Made by a program: the position numbers and the translations under genes
DNA from: Saccharibacillus brassicae
GTDB taxonomy: Bacteria; Bacillota; Bacilli; Paenibacillales; Paenibacillaceae
DNA length: 64,000 nt
Reading direction: 5' to 3'
Assembly: GCF_006542275.1 (NCBI RefSeq)
Contig: NZ_CP041217.1
Location: 5,086,501-5,150,500, forward strand
Shown: one piece after another, positions 36,345-44,769 of the stretch
How positions within the stretch are numbered: position 1 is the stretch's first letter
Layout of the letters: each line of letters begins with the position of its first letter
The notes under the pieces: generated by a model
The model's input: the letters and a program-made list of their open reading frames with translations, nothing else
Database searches by the model: none
Told to the model about the DNA's origin: nothing

Positions 36345-37532
36345 CTAGACCGACAGCGGAATTTCTTTTACGCCGCGGACGATCATGCCCGGGCGCCATT
36401 CCAGTTCGCCGGCGTCTTCGCGCAGGCGGATGTTCGGGAAGCGGCGCAGCAGCGTGTTCACGGCAATCTCGCCTTCAAGGCGGGCCAGCGGCGCGCCGAG
36501 GCACATATGGATACCGTGGCCGAACGCCAAATGGCGGCTGCGTTCGCGGGTAATGTCGAACAGGTCCGGATCGTCGAACTGCGCCCCGTCCCGGTCGGCG
36601 GAATCGAGCGCCACGACGACGAGGTCGCCTTTTTTCATGGCATGCCCGCGGAATTCCAGGTCTTCGCCGGCCCATCTCGACGTGCTGAACTCGACCGGGC
36701 CGTTGTAGCGCAGCATTTCTTCGATCGCGCCTTTGATCAATTCGGGCTGCTCCTGCAGCTTGCGCAGCTGGTCGGGATGCTGAAGCAGCGAGATGACGCC
36801 GTTGCCGATCAGGTTGACCGTCGTCTCGTGGCCGGCGATGATCAGCAGCGACACGACGCCGTAGATCTCCTGCTCGGACAGGCGTTCGCCGGATTCCTCG
36901 GCCACGATCAGCTGGCTGATCAAGTCGTCGCCCGGATCGTGCCGCACTTTCTCGAACCAGTCTCCGAGATACTGCGTGAATTCCTGCATATGGCGGTGCA
37001 CGTCATCTCCGCCCTGGGAATTCGACGCGCCGATGATCGAGTTCGACCAGGTGCGGAATTTGTCCTGATCTTCGATCGGCACGCCGAGAATCTCGCTGAT
37101 CACGATGATTGGCAGCGGGAACGCGTAGTCGTCGATCAGTTCCAGCCGGTCCCGTCCTTCGACGGCGTCAAGCAGCGTATCCGCGATCTGCTGGATATGG
37201 TCGCGCATGCCTTCGATCAGCTTGGGCGTGAACGCCTGCTGCACGAGGCCGCGCAGTCTGCGATGATCGGGCGGATCGGCAAACAGCATGTTGTTCGTGA
37301 ACACGCTCTGGCTGCCGGGACCGTAAATTTTTTTCATGTCTTTGATAAAACGATTGTCTTTGAGCACTTCGACGGCATCTTCATAGCGGGTAATCATCCA
37401 CCCGAACTGCCCGCCGGGAAACATCTGCTTGGCGATCGGTTCTTCTTCCCGCATGCGCGCATAGACCGGATAAGGGTTCTGCGTAAACTCTGGCGTGAAC
37501 AGCGCATTTTTCGACGATTCATTGGAATTCAA
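36345..37532 (-). CDS. Cytochrome P450 (CYP107-like soluble bacterial type)
   Basis: 395 aa. I choose the TTG at 37532 as start because GAGAGGAG lies 8 nt upstream on the minus strand and no ATG exists before residue 30. I-helix AGHETTVNLIG (oxygen activation Thr), ExxR in IEEMLRYNGPVEF, and the heme loop FGHGIHMCLGAPLARLEG with the thiolate Cys are all present. It is soluble, without a membrane anchor. It would hydroxylate a small molecule using ferredoxin partners, which are not encoded nearby. It stands alone, so the substrate is unknown. Confidence 0.95.
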   Translation of the reverse strand: MNSNESSKNALFTPEFTQNPYPVYARMREEEPIAKQMFPGGQFGWMITRYEDAVEVLKDNRFIKDMKKIYGPGSQSVFTNNMLFADPPDHRRLRGLVQQAFTPKLIEGMRDHIQQIADTLLDAVEGRDRLELIDDYAFPLPIIVISEILGVPIEDQDKFRTWSNSIIGASNSQGGDDVHRHMQEFTQYLGDWFEKVRHDPGDDLISQLIVAEESGERLSEQEIYGVVSLLIIAGHETTVNLIGNGVISLLQHPDQLRKLQEQPELIKGAIEEMLRYNGPVEFSTSRWAGEDLEFRGHAMKKGDLVVVALDSADRDGAQFDDPDLFDITRERSRHLAFGHGIHMCLGAPLARLEGEIAVNTLLRRFPNIRLREDAGELEWRPGMIVRGVKEIPLSV

Positions 37533-37726
37533 GCGTAAAACTCCTCTCAAAATTCAAAATCGAATAAAAACGGACACTCCCTGTATTATTACCCAGCTGG
37601 ACGAAGATGTGCCGCATTGCCTGCCCCGAAGCGGTCATTGTATACTGGAAAAGTGAGCTTTTATAAAAAACGCCGCTTTGCGCCGGCCCGTTACCGGAGG
37701 CTGCCGGGCGGCACGGAGGAATGGAC

Positions 37727-38191
37727 ATGACCGACGAATTCGTATTCAAACTGATGGACCGGGCGCAGGCCGGCATTCTGAAGTATGCCGAGAGCGCGTC
37801 CGTAGAATCCCGATCGATCATCCCGGAAGGCTTCAGCAACAACCTGCACTGGAATCTGGGCCATATTCTCGCCGTCAGCGATCGCGTCGTCAACGGCTTG
37901 TCCGGACGCGAACCGGTACTGCCCGCAGCGTACGCGTCTTATTTCGCACCGGGCACCCGCCCTTCCGAATGGCAGGGCGAACCGCCTGCCTGGGACGAAC
38001 TGATCGAACAACTGCGCACGCTGACGCAGCGCTTCCGCGATTCGTACGCGGACAAGCAGGGCGAGCCGCTCGCCAATACGGACAATTTTGCCAAAGCGGA
38101 GACGCTCGGCGATCTGCTGCTGCTGAACGTCTCGCATATGAATCAGCATCTGGGCATCATGAACGCGCTGACGCGCGTCACCCGGAACTGA
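37727..38191 (+). CDS. DinB-family protein
   Basis: 154 aa from ATG 37727, 7 nt after GGAGG; the ATG at 37721 is too close to that site. Four-helix bundle with the metal-binding His triad: the first His in NNLHWNLGHILAVSD and the last two in LNVSHMNQHLGIM. DinB proteins are often thiol (bacillithiol) transferases or of unknown role. It is followed 15 bp later by an alpha/beta hydrolase gene, probably in one operon. Confidence 0.87.
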   Translation: MTDEFVFKLMDRAQAGILKYAESASVESRSIIPEGFSNNLHWNLGHILAVSDRVVNGLSGREPVLPAAYASYFAPGTRPSEWQGEPPAWDELIEQLRTLTQRFRDSYADKQGEPLANTDNFAKAETLGDLLLLNVSHMNQHLGIMNALTRVTRN

Positions 38192-38206
38192 AAAGGAGAG
38201 ATTTCC

Positions 38207-39175
38207 GTGAAAACATCCAAAGCGTTATGGACCGCGCTCGGCGTCGCCGCCGTTCCGGCGGCGGCCGTCGTCGCGGGCAGCTTCTATTTCTACCGCATGG
38301 CCGTCGCGCGGGCGCCGAAATCGTTCCTGGCGGCCGATCCCGGCCTCCAGCCGAACCCCGACGTGCAGACGGAAACGGCTTCGAGCCGCGCCTGGTGGGC
38401 GGCGCAGCCGTTCGAGCACCGGACGCTGCTGTCCGGCGACGGGCTGAAGCTGCACGCGTATTATTTGCCGGCCAAGCGGCCGAGCAAGCGCACCGCGATT
38501 CTGGCGCACGGTTATTCCGGCGACGCTTCGATCATGAGCGGAGTCGCCCGGTTCTACCACGAAGACCTGGGCATGAATATTCTCGTGCCCGACGCCCGCG
38601 GCCACGGGCGCAGCGAAGGCGCTTATATCGGCTACGGCTGGCCCGAGCGCGTCGACTACCTCGGCTGGATTCGCCAGGTGATCGGCCACGACGGACCGCA
38701 TGCGCAGATCGTGCTGCACGGCATTTCGATGGGCGGCGCGACCGTCATGATGACGAGCGGGGAAGACCTGCCGCCGCACGTCAAAGCGATCGTGGAAGAC
38801 TGCGGCTACACGTCGGTGCGCGACGAATTGGCGCATCAGATGAAGCGCATGTACAAGCTGCCGACGTTCCCGATGCTTCCGGCGACCGAAGCGCTGACGC
38901 GGATCAAGGCCGGGTATTCGTTCACCGAAGCGTCCGCGTTGAACCAGGTGCGCCGCTGCCGCACGCCGATGCTGTTCATCCACGGGTCGGACGACGTGTT
39001 CGTGCCGACTTCGATGGTGCACGAGCTGTATGAAGCGTGTCCGTCGGAGAAGGACCTGCTGATCGTTCAAGGCGCCGGGCACGGCGATTCGTTCCTGATC
39101 GACAAAGCCGGCTACACGCGCAAAGTGACCGAGTTTTTGCAGGGCCGACTGACCGAACCCGCCGCGGCCGACTGA
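38207..39175 (+). CDS. Alpha/beta hydrolase, membrane-anchored
   Basis: 322 aa, start GTG/ATG region at 38207 after AAAAGGAGAG. The N-terminal segment (WTALGVAAVPAAAVVAGSFYF) is a signal anchor. Catalytic triad: Ser in HGISMGGATV, Asp in FIHGSDDVFVP, His in GAGHGDSF; oxyanion region AILAHGYSGD. The protein is like B. subtilis YqkD-type hydrolases of unknown substrate, probably facing outward. A terminator with strong T run follows. Confidence 0.9.
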   Translation: MKTSKALWTALGVAAVPAAAVVAGSFYFYRMAVARAPKSFLAADPGLQPNPDVQTETASSRAWWAAQPFEHRTLLSGDGLKLHAYYLPAKRPSKRTAILAHGYSGDASIMSGVARFYHEDLGMNILVPDARGHGRSEGAYIGYGWPERVDYLGWIRQVIGHDGPHAQIVLHGISMGGATVMMTSGEDLPPHVKAIVEDCGYTSVRDELAHQMKRMYKLPTFPMLPATEALTRIKAGYSFTEASALNQVRRCRTPMLFIHGSDDVFVPTSMVHELYEACPSEKDLLIVQGAGHGDSFLIDKAGYTRKVTEFLQGRLTEPAAAD

Positions 39176-39197
39176 GCGGGCACCTGCCTGGCCCACC

Positions 39198-39235
39198 AGC
39201 TTTTCTTCGTTTATTAACGGAGAAAAGCTTTTTTC
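39198..39235 (+). terminator. Terminator after the hydrolase gene
   Basis: AGCTTTTCT / AGAAAAGCT stem, loop about 15 nt including a short CG pairing, then TTTTTT. Confidence 0.8.
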
Positions 39236-39360
39236 ATGCGAATTTTGCAAAGCGGGACATATGTCCTTCCCCATAGGCGCCGCTCTGTCCGTATAATAGG
39301 GAAGGCATTCGGCGCGGCCCGATCGGGCTTCGCCGAACGAGGAAACGGAGGCAGGCAACG

Positions 39361-39789
39361 GTGATAAGAGGGATACTATTCGCTTTTCTGGGCGGAGCAT
39401 GCATTACGCTGCAGGGCGTGGCCAACGCCCGCATCAGCGAAGATATCGGAACGTGGCAGGCGGCCACGATCACGCAGCTGACAGGATTTCTGATGGCGCT
39501 GCTCATCTACGCGTTCGTCCGCGACGGCGATCTAGGCGGCTACCGCAAAGTAAAACCGCTGTACCTGGCAGGCGGCGCGTTCGGCGCGGTGATCATCTAC
39601 AGCGAAGTAACGGCGATCCAGCATATCGGCGTCACGTTCACGATCTCGGCGCTGCTGATCGCGCAGCTGCTCGTGACGTTCCTGATCGACACGTTCGGCT
39701 GGTTCGGCCGGCCGAAAAGCAAAATGGGCGCGCCGCAGTTTATCGGCCTTGCGCTGATGGTCGGCGGCGTGCTGGTCATGAAACTGTAA
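39361..39789 (+). CDS. Small DMT-superfamily transporter subunit (DUF606/YdcZ type)
   Basis: 142 aa with a GTG start after GGAGG. About five membrane helices (GILFAFLGGACITLQGVANA as the first). This is the half-size DUF606/YdcZ type, which pairs or duplicates to form a transporter. A second member lies at 40587, separated by a Crp/Fnr regulator, so the two may form a heterodimer. The substrate is unknown; export of a metabolite or drug is plausible (inference). Confidence 0.87.
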   Translation: MIRGILFAFLGGACITLQGVANARISEDIGTWQAATITQLTGFLMALLIYAFVRDGDLGGYRKVKPLYLAGGAFGAVIIYSEVTAIQHIGVTFTISALLIAQLLVTFLIDTFGWFGRPKSKMGAPQFIGLALMVGGVLVMKL

Positions 39790-39813
39790 AAACGAAGAAG
39801 GAGTTACTGCCGC

Positions 39814-40515
39814 ATGAAAGAGATCAAAGATCCGGGTAAGCTCGAAGCGTATTTGGAGCAGCACGGTCTGCAAACCGCGTTCCACGAGCCGCTGCGCCCG
39901 CATTTGAGCCTGTACGAGCTGGAGCCGGGCGAGGCGCTGTGCACGCAGGGCGAACAGGCGGACATGCTCTACGTGCTGGTCAAAGGCAAGGTCAAGATTT
40001 ACACGACGTCTCCCGAAGGGCGCACGCTGGTCATTTCGTTCAAGCATCCGCCCGAGATCATCGGGGATATCGAATATTTCCGCGGGATCGACATCATCAA
40101 TACGGTCGAAGTCGTCTCGCCGGCTGCGGTGATCGGCATCTCGGCCCAGCAGCTCCGGCGGCACGGAGACGATCATGCGCCGCTGCTGCGGTTCATGCTC
40201 GACGTCATCACGAAAAAGTTCTATGTCAAATCGGACTTTCTCAGCTTCAATCTGATGGTTCCGGTCGAAATGCGCCTCGCGAGCTATCTGCTGTCCGTCT
40301 GTTACGACGAGAGCGACGCGGCTTTTCGCGGACGGCTGGCGACATCGGAGCTGACCGATACGGCCAATCTGATCGGCACCAGCTATCGCCATCTTAACCG
40401 CGTGATCCGCAAGCTGTCCGAAGACGGATTGATCGAGCGCGGCGGCGGTTACGTGCATGTTCGTGATCGCCAGGGACTGGCGCAGTTGGCAGGAAAGAAC
40501 GTGTACGAGCGGTAG
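39814..40515 (+). CDS. Crp/Fnr-family transcription regulator (YeiL-like)
   Basis: 233 aa, ATG 39814 after GAAGGAG. Residues 20-130 form a cyclic-nucleotide-binding-like beta roll (LEPGEALCTQGEQADMLYVL, VKGKVKIYTTSPEGRTLVIS). Residues 150-225 form a winged helix-turn-helix (LTDTANLIGTSYRHLNRVIR). The typical cAMP-contact Arg/Ser pair is not evident and there is no N-terminal Fnr cysteine cluster, so its signal is unknown. It sits between two DUF606 transporter genes and probably controls them. Confidence 0.87.
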   Translation: MKEIKDPGKLEAYLEQHGLQTAFHEPLRPHLSLYELEPGEALCTQGEQADMLYVLVKGKVKIYTTSPEGRTLVISFKHPPEIIGDIEYFRGIDIINTVEVVSPAAVIGISAQQLRRHGDDHAPLLRFMLDVITKKFYVKSDFLSFNLMVPVEMRLASYLLSVCYDESDAAFRGRLATSELTDTANLIGTSYRHLNRVIRKLSEDGLIERGGGYVHVRDRQGLAQLAGKNVYER

Positions 40516-40586
40516 AGCCGCGGCGCGTTCCGCAAGATCGAAGATACACAGAAGCAAAGGGCGATAAGGGAAAAGGAGACGGATCG

Positions 40587-41072
40587 ATGGGCATGGGACT
40601 TCTACTGGCAGTCTTCGCGGGAGCGATGGTTGCCCTGCAAACGATATTTAACAACCGGACAGACGTGCATATGGGGTCCTGGGCGACCACGACGTGGGTG
40701 CTTGCGATGGGCTTCATCGCTTCGCTGGCGTGCAGCCTGATCTTCGAAGGAGGGCGCACGTTCGACCTGCACAACATGAAGCTGTGGTACGCGTTCAGCG
40801 GCATGATAGGCGTGGGCGTCGTAATCTGCCTCGTGCTGGGCGTCAAAATACTCGGGCCGACTTTCTCGGTCTCGGTCACGCTTACGTCGCAGCTCGGTTT
40901 TGCCCTGCTGTTCGATACGATGGGCTGGCTTGGACTGGAAAAAGTCGATTTCAACTGGAAGCAGCTTGCAGGCGTCGTGATCATCGTGGCCGGCATTTAC
41001 GTGTTCAAGTTCGGCGGCAAACGCAAAACGCACACGCCGGAGCGTCCCGCTTCGGCGATCAAAACGCTTTAG
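40587..41072 (+). CDS. Small DMT-superfamily transporter subunit (DUF606/YdcZ type)
   Basis: 161 aa, ATG 40587 after AAAAGGAGACGG. Five helices, with the first two segments MGLLLAVFAGAMVALQTIFN and WATTTWVLAMGFIASLACSL. Related to but clearly different from the product at 39361; together with it probably a two-subunit transporter under the Crp/Fnr regulator. A Nudix gene begins 13 bp downstream. Confidence 0.87.
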   Translation: MGMGLLLAVFAGAMVALQTIFNNRTDVHMGSWATTTWVLAMGFIASLACSLIFEGGRTFDLHNMKLWYAFSGMIGVGVVICLVLGVKILGPTFSVSVTLTSQLGFALLFDTMGWLGLEKVDFNWKQLAGVVIIVAGIYVFKFGGKRKTHTPERPASAIKTL

Positions 41073-41085
41073 GAGGCCTATAAGG

Positions 41086-41511
41086 ATGGAAAAACAAATC
41101 GGCAAATCGCAGGCTGCGGACAAGCAGCCGATCGTGATCGACAAAGTGGCCTGGATCGTTGTGCAGGATGGCAAGGTACTGAGCGCGCGATCCAAAGGCA
41201 AAGAGCTGTTCTATTTCCCCGGCGGCAAGCGCGAAGCGGGCGAAAGCGACGTCGACACGCTGGCGAGGGAAATCGAAGAAGAGCTGACGGTGCGGATCAA
41301 GCGCGAAACGGCCCGGCTGTTCGGCGTGTTCGAAGCGCCGGCCGACGGCAAAGGCGGCGACGTGCTCGTGCGTATGACCGGCTATACGGCCGAATACGAA
41401 GGGACTTTGGCGCCGGCGGCGGAGATCGAAGAGCTGGCGTGGCTCGATAACGGCGACCGCGGGCGGATCTCGGCGGCAAGCCTGCTCGTGTTCGACCGGA
41501 TCTACGGGTGA
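41086..41511 (+). CDS. Nudix hydrolase
   Basis: 141 aa, ATG 41086 after TAGGAGG. The Nudix box is complete: GGKREAGESDVDTLAREIEE followed by EL. N-terminal KVAWIVVQDGKVLSARSKGK is the usual first strand region. It hydrolyses a nucleoside diphosphate linked to another group; the substrate cannot be told. The TGA overlaps the GTG of the next gene (GTGA), so they are translationally coupled. Confidence 0.9.
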   Translation: MEKQIGKSQAADKQPIVIDKVAWIVVQDGKVLSARSKGKELFYFPGGKREAGESDVDTLAREIEEELTVRIKRETARLFGVFEAPADGKGGDVLVRMTGYTAEYEGTLAPAAEIEELAWLDNGDRGRISAASLLVFDRIYG

Positions 41512-43298
41512 AGCCGATGCAGATGCATATCAGAACGCTGCGCGCGGCAGACGACGCCGCGATTGAGACCATCATTCGGGAATGCCTGATCGAATTCGGC
41601 GGCAACCGGGAAGGTCTGGCCTGGCAGGACGACAGCCTGTCGGCCCTGTCCGCTTTCTACGCGGGCGAAGACCGCGAATACTGGGTCGCCGTGAGCGAAG
41701 ACGGCAGTCTGCTCGGCGGCTGCGGCATCGCGCCGTTCGCCGGATCGGCGGACGTGTGCGAACTGCAAAAGATGTACCTGATCGGGGAAGCACGCGGCAC
41801 CGGAGCGGCCGGCGAGCTGCTGCGCACGGCGCTTGGCTTCGCCGCTTCCCGTTACCGCGAATGTTATCTGGAGACGCTGGCCACGATGGAAGCGGCGAAC
41901 CGCTTCTACCGCAAGCACGGCTTCCGGGAACTCGGCGCCCCGCTCGCGGGTTCGGAGCATTTCGCCTGCGACGCGTGGTATATCCGTCCGCTGCAGACCG
42001 ATCCGAAGCAGACGGATTGGAGTCAGACCGATCATAAGCAGACGGATCTGAAGCAGACCGATCGGACGCAGAGCGGTCAAAATCAGGCAGGTTGGAAGTC
42101 CCGCAGGGTAGACGGGATGGGCTCTTCGGTCTTCTCCAAAGTGTTCGCCTGGAAAGAGGAAGCGGTGCGCCTGGGACGCGAAATGATCGATCTCAGTATC
42201 GGCACGCCGGATCGGCCGCCGGCTCCGGAGATTCGCCGCGCGCTGAGTGCAGCGGCGCTGCGCGAAGACGCATATGGCTATCCGGGCACGCGCGGCAGCA
42301 TCGCTTTTCGGCAGCAGGCCGCGGCCTGGATGGCGCATCGCTTCGGCGCAAGCGTCGACGCCGAGCTTGAGCTGCTGCCGCTTATGGGCTCGCAGGACGG
42401 GCTTGCGCATCTGGCCCAGGCGCTGTGCGATCCCGGCGATCTGGCGCTGGTGCCCGATCCGGGTTACCCGATCTACGCGGGCGCGCTGCGCCTTGCGGGC
42501 GTGACGCCGCATCTGCTGCCGCTGCGGCGCGAGAACGGCTTCCTGCCGGATCTGTCCGCCGTGCCGGACGAGGTCTGGTCGCGCGCGCGCTTTATCCTCG
42601 TCGGCTTCCCGGGCAATCCGATCGGCGCTCGCGCCGACGAATCGGACTTCGCGCAGCTGCTCGCGCTCGCTCGCAAATGGAACGTGCTGATCGTGCACGA
42701 TCTCGCTTATTCGGAGCTTGGCTTCGACGGCTACCGTCCAATGAGCATTCTGGCGCTGCCCGGCGCCAAAGAGCAGGCCATCGAGCTGCATTCCTGCTCG
42801 AAAAGCTTCAACATGCCCGGCTGCCGCGTCGGCTTCGCCGCCGGAAACGCCGCAGCGATCGGCGCGCTGCACGAGCTCAAAGGGCATATCGATTTCGGCG
42901 TGTTCGAGCCGGTGCAGGAAGCGGCGATCGAAGCGTTCCGGCTGGCGATGGCCGCGCCGTCCGGCGACCGGGGCGTCGCCCCGCTGTACGAACGCCGCCG
43001 CGACGTGTTCTGCGCGGCGCTTGCCGCCGAAGGCTGGCACGTGGATAAGCCGGCCGCGACGATGTTTATCTGGGCGGAGCTGCCGGAGCGCTTCCTGCGC
43101 GGCGGCCGGGCGGGCAGCGCAAGCGTGTTCGCGGGCGAACTGCTGCTTGCGACCGGCGTCGCGGTCGTGCCGGGCGAAGCGTTCGGGGTGGAAGGCGAAG
43201 GCTTCGTGCGGATCGCCCTCGTCCGCGAAGAAGACACGCTGCGCGAAGCCGCGCGGCGGATCGGCCGGTTTATCCGCGGAGAGATCGCGGAAGTTTGA
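41508..43298 (+). CDS. Fusion of a GNAT acetyltransferase and a PLP-dependent aminotransferase
   Basis: 596 aa with a GTG start overlapping the Nudix stop. Residues 6-160: GNAT domain (QKMYLIGEARGTGAAGELLR, acetyl-CoA loop, and ANRFYRKHGFRELG). Residues about 162-190: hydrophilic linker of four to five QTD-x-K/S repeats, encoded by a tandem DNA repeat at 41993-42075. Residues 200-596: fold-type I aminotransferase (IDLSIGTPDRPP, YGYPGTRGS, FPGNPIGARADES) with PLP lysine K432 in SCSKSFNMPGCRVGF. It resembles LL-diaminopimelate/alanine aminotransferase-like proteins. The fusion may acetylate and transaminate one metabolite, or reflect a merged operon. Confidence 0.9.
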   Translation: MKPMQMHIRTLRAADDAAIETIIRECLIEFGGNREGLAWQDDSLSALSAFYAGEDREYWVAVSEDGSLLGGCGIAPFAGSADVCELQKMYLIGEARGTGAAGELLRTALGFAASRYRECYLETLATMEAANRFYRKHGFRELGAPLAGSEHFACDAWYIRPLQTDPKQTDWSQTDHKQTDLKQTDRTQSGQNQAGWKSRRVDGMGSSVFSKVFAWKEEAVRLGREMIDLSIGTPDRPPAPEIRRALSAAALREDAYGYPGTRGSIAFRQQAAAWMAHRFGASVDAELELLPLMGSQDGLAHLAQALCDPGDLALVPDPGYPIYAGALRLAGVTPHLLPLRRENGFLPDLSAVPDEVWSRARFILVGFPGNPIGARADESDFAQLLALARKWNVLIVHDLAYSELGFDGYRPMSILALPGAKEQAIELHSCSKSFNMPGCRVGFAAGNAAAIGALHELKGHIDFGVFEPVQEAAIEAFRLAMAAPSGDRGVAPLYERRRDVFCAALAAEGWHVDKPAATMFIWAELPERFLRGGRAGSASVFAGELLLATGVAVVPGEAFGVEGEGFVRIALVREEDTLREAARRIGRFIRGEIAEV

Positions 43299-43426
43299 CG
43301 CGATTTCCCGCCGGGATCGTTTTTGAATCGTTCCGGAAGCCCGCAGCTTTCAAGCTTCCGGAACGACTTCCGCTGTGCATGCGGAGAATAGTGTGTCTCT
43401 GTTTCTCTGTTTCTCGGCAAACTCGG

Positions 43427-43455
43427 CCTTCGCCCTGTGTGGGCGAAGGTTTTTT
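43427..43455 (+). terminator. Terminator after the fusion gene
   Basis: CCTTCGCCC / GGGCGAAGG with a TGTGT loop and six T. A separate 13-bp inverted repeat (TCGTTCCGGAAGC / GCTTCCGGAACGA) lies at 43328-43366. Confidence 0.88.
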
Positions 43456-43486
43456 GCGGTTTTCTTTTTTCGAAAAGAGAAGGGCA

Positions 43487-43517
43487 TTGACAAACGTTTT
43501 GGAACAGGGCAATATAA
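43487..43517 (+). promoter_or_regulatory. Promoter-like element before the ROK gene
   Basis: A consensus -35 TTGACA (43487-43492) is followed after 17-20 bp by AT-rich -10 candidates (AATATAAAT, 43511-43519). The start codon is at 43567 behind GGAGGAGG. Confidence 0.5.
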
Positions 43518-43566
43518 ATACGGATACTTTATAAAGCATATTTATTAACTACCGGAGGAGGCCAGC

Positions 43567-44703
43567 ATGAAAAGGGCGGACACGATGCTGATGAAAGAAA
43601 TCAACCTGAACGCGGTACGGCAGACGCTCAAGCGAAAAGAGAGCGCCACCAAGCCGCAGCTGTCCGCGGAGACGGGGCTGAGCGTCGTCACCGTCGCCGC
43701 GCTCGTCCGCGAGCTGGCGGAACGGGGCGAACTGACGGAAGAAGAAGCGGGACCGTCCACCGGCGGCCGTCCCGCGACCGTCTACCGGTACGATTACCAG
43801 CACAGCCTGGCGCTCGTTATGCATCTGCACGAGCAGGGCGGCGTCGATACCGTCTTCGCTTCGGTCGTCGACCTGCGCGGAGAAGAGCTGGGCCGCGACG
43901 TGCAAGTGTTCGACGACTTGGATGAAGCATCCGCTCTCGACTGGATCGAAGGGCTGCTGCTCGCCTGGCCGGGCGTTCGAACGGTCGCGATCGGTATTCC
44001 GGGTCAGGCCGTGGACGGTACGATCGAAGTCAGCAGCCACGAGCGGCTGATCGGGCTCCGTCCCGCGCAGCTGATCGGCGACCGCTTCGGCCTGCCCGTG
44101 CAGCTTGAGAACGACGTCAACGCGGCGCTGCAAGGCTGGCTGGCCGACAAGTCGGAAGCCGGAGCAAGCCGGGCGGCAGAAACGGACCCGGCGGGCACAT
44201 CGAACGAAGCGGACGAAGAGGATGAAGCGAACGAAGCGGGCCAACCGGACGAAGCGGATGAAGCGGAAAACGGTTCCGGCATCGTGCTGGGACTTTATTT
44301 TCCCGAGAAATACCCGCCGGGCCTGGCAATCTCGATCGACGGCAGAACGGTGGCGGGCAAAAAAGGCATGGCGGGCGAGATCAAATATTTGCCGCTCGGC
44401 ATCGATTGGAGCCGGCCGCCGCAGGGAGCCGCGTTCGACGAAGCGGCCTGCAAGCTCGCCCATACGGCCGCCGTCCTGCTCGCGCCCGAACGGATTGTAC
44501 TGTACGGCACGCGGACGGAGCAAGCCTCGTGGAGCGGCGTCTGGAAGGCGTACGTGGACCGGCATCCGCTGCCGGCGGAACCCGACCTCCGGTGGTCGGG
44601 GCAGTTCGCGGAACATTTCGCCGCGGGCATGCGCGAACTTGCGCTGAAGGCGCTTGAACCGAAGCTGCCTTACGCGCAGATCGGGCGGGAATCGGGCGAC
44701 TGA
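43567..44703 (+). CDS. ROK-family transcriptional regulator with acidic insertion
   Basis: 378 aa. N-terminal winged helix (LKRKESATKPQLSAETGLSV, helix-turn-helix) and the ROK/XylR core: STGGRPATVYRYDYQHSLAL, IGIPGQAVDGTI, QLENDVNAALQGWL. Between residues about 197 and 235 an acidic low-complexity insertion (repeats of NEADE/PDEADEAEN) replaces the segment that usually carries GIG-x-G. The sugar-kinase ATP site and the zinc Cys cluster are not present, so it is probably a regulator only. It precedes an MFS gene by 66 bp and likely controls it. Confidence 0.85.
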   Translation: MKRADTMLMKEINLNAVRQTLKRKESATKPQLSAETGLSVVTVAALVRELAERGELTEEEAGPSTGGRPATVYRYDYQHSLALVMHLHEQGGVDTVFASVVDLRGEELGRDVQVFDDLDEASALDWIEGLLLAWPGVRTVAIGIPGQAVDGTIEVSSHERLIGLRPAQLIGDRFGLPVQLENDVNAALQGWLADKSEAGASRAAETDPAGTSNEADEEDEANEAGQPDEADEAENGSGIVLGLYFPEKYPPGLAISIDGRTVAGKKGMAGEIKYLPLGIDWSRPPQGAAFDEAACKLAHTAAVLLAPERIVLYGTRTEQASWSGVWKAYVDRHPLPAEPDLRWSGQFAEHFAAGMRELALKALEPKLPYAQIGRESGD

Positions 44704-44769
44704 ATCCCGGCCGACTCCTGACCGAATCCCGAACTCATTTTACGCGCGCTGCGCGAAAGGAAGATATTC

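Noticed and set aside
43328-43366. Terminator at the end of the fusion gene
   Set aside because: The 13-bp stem is perfect but has no T run; the real terminator appears to be at 43427-43455.
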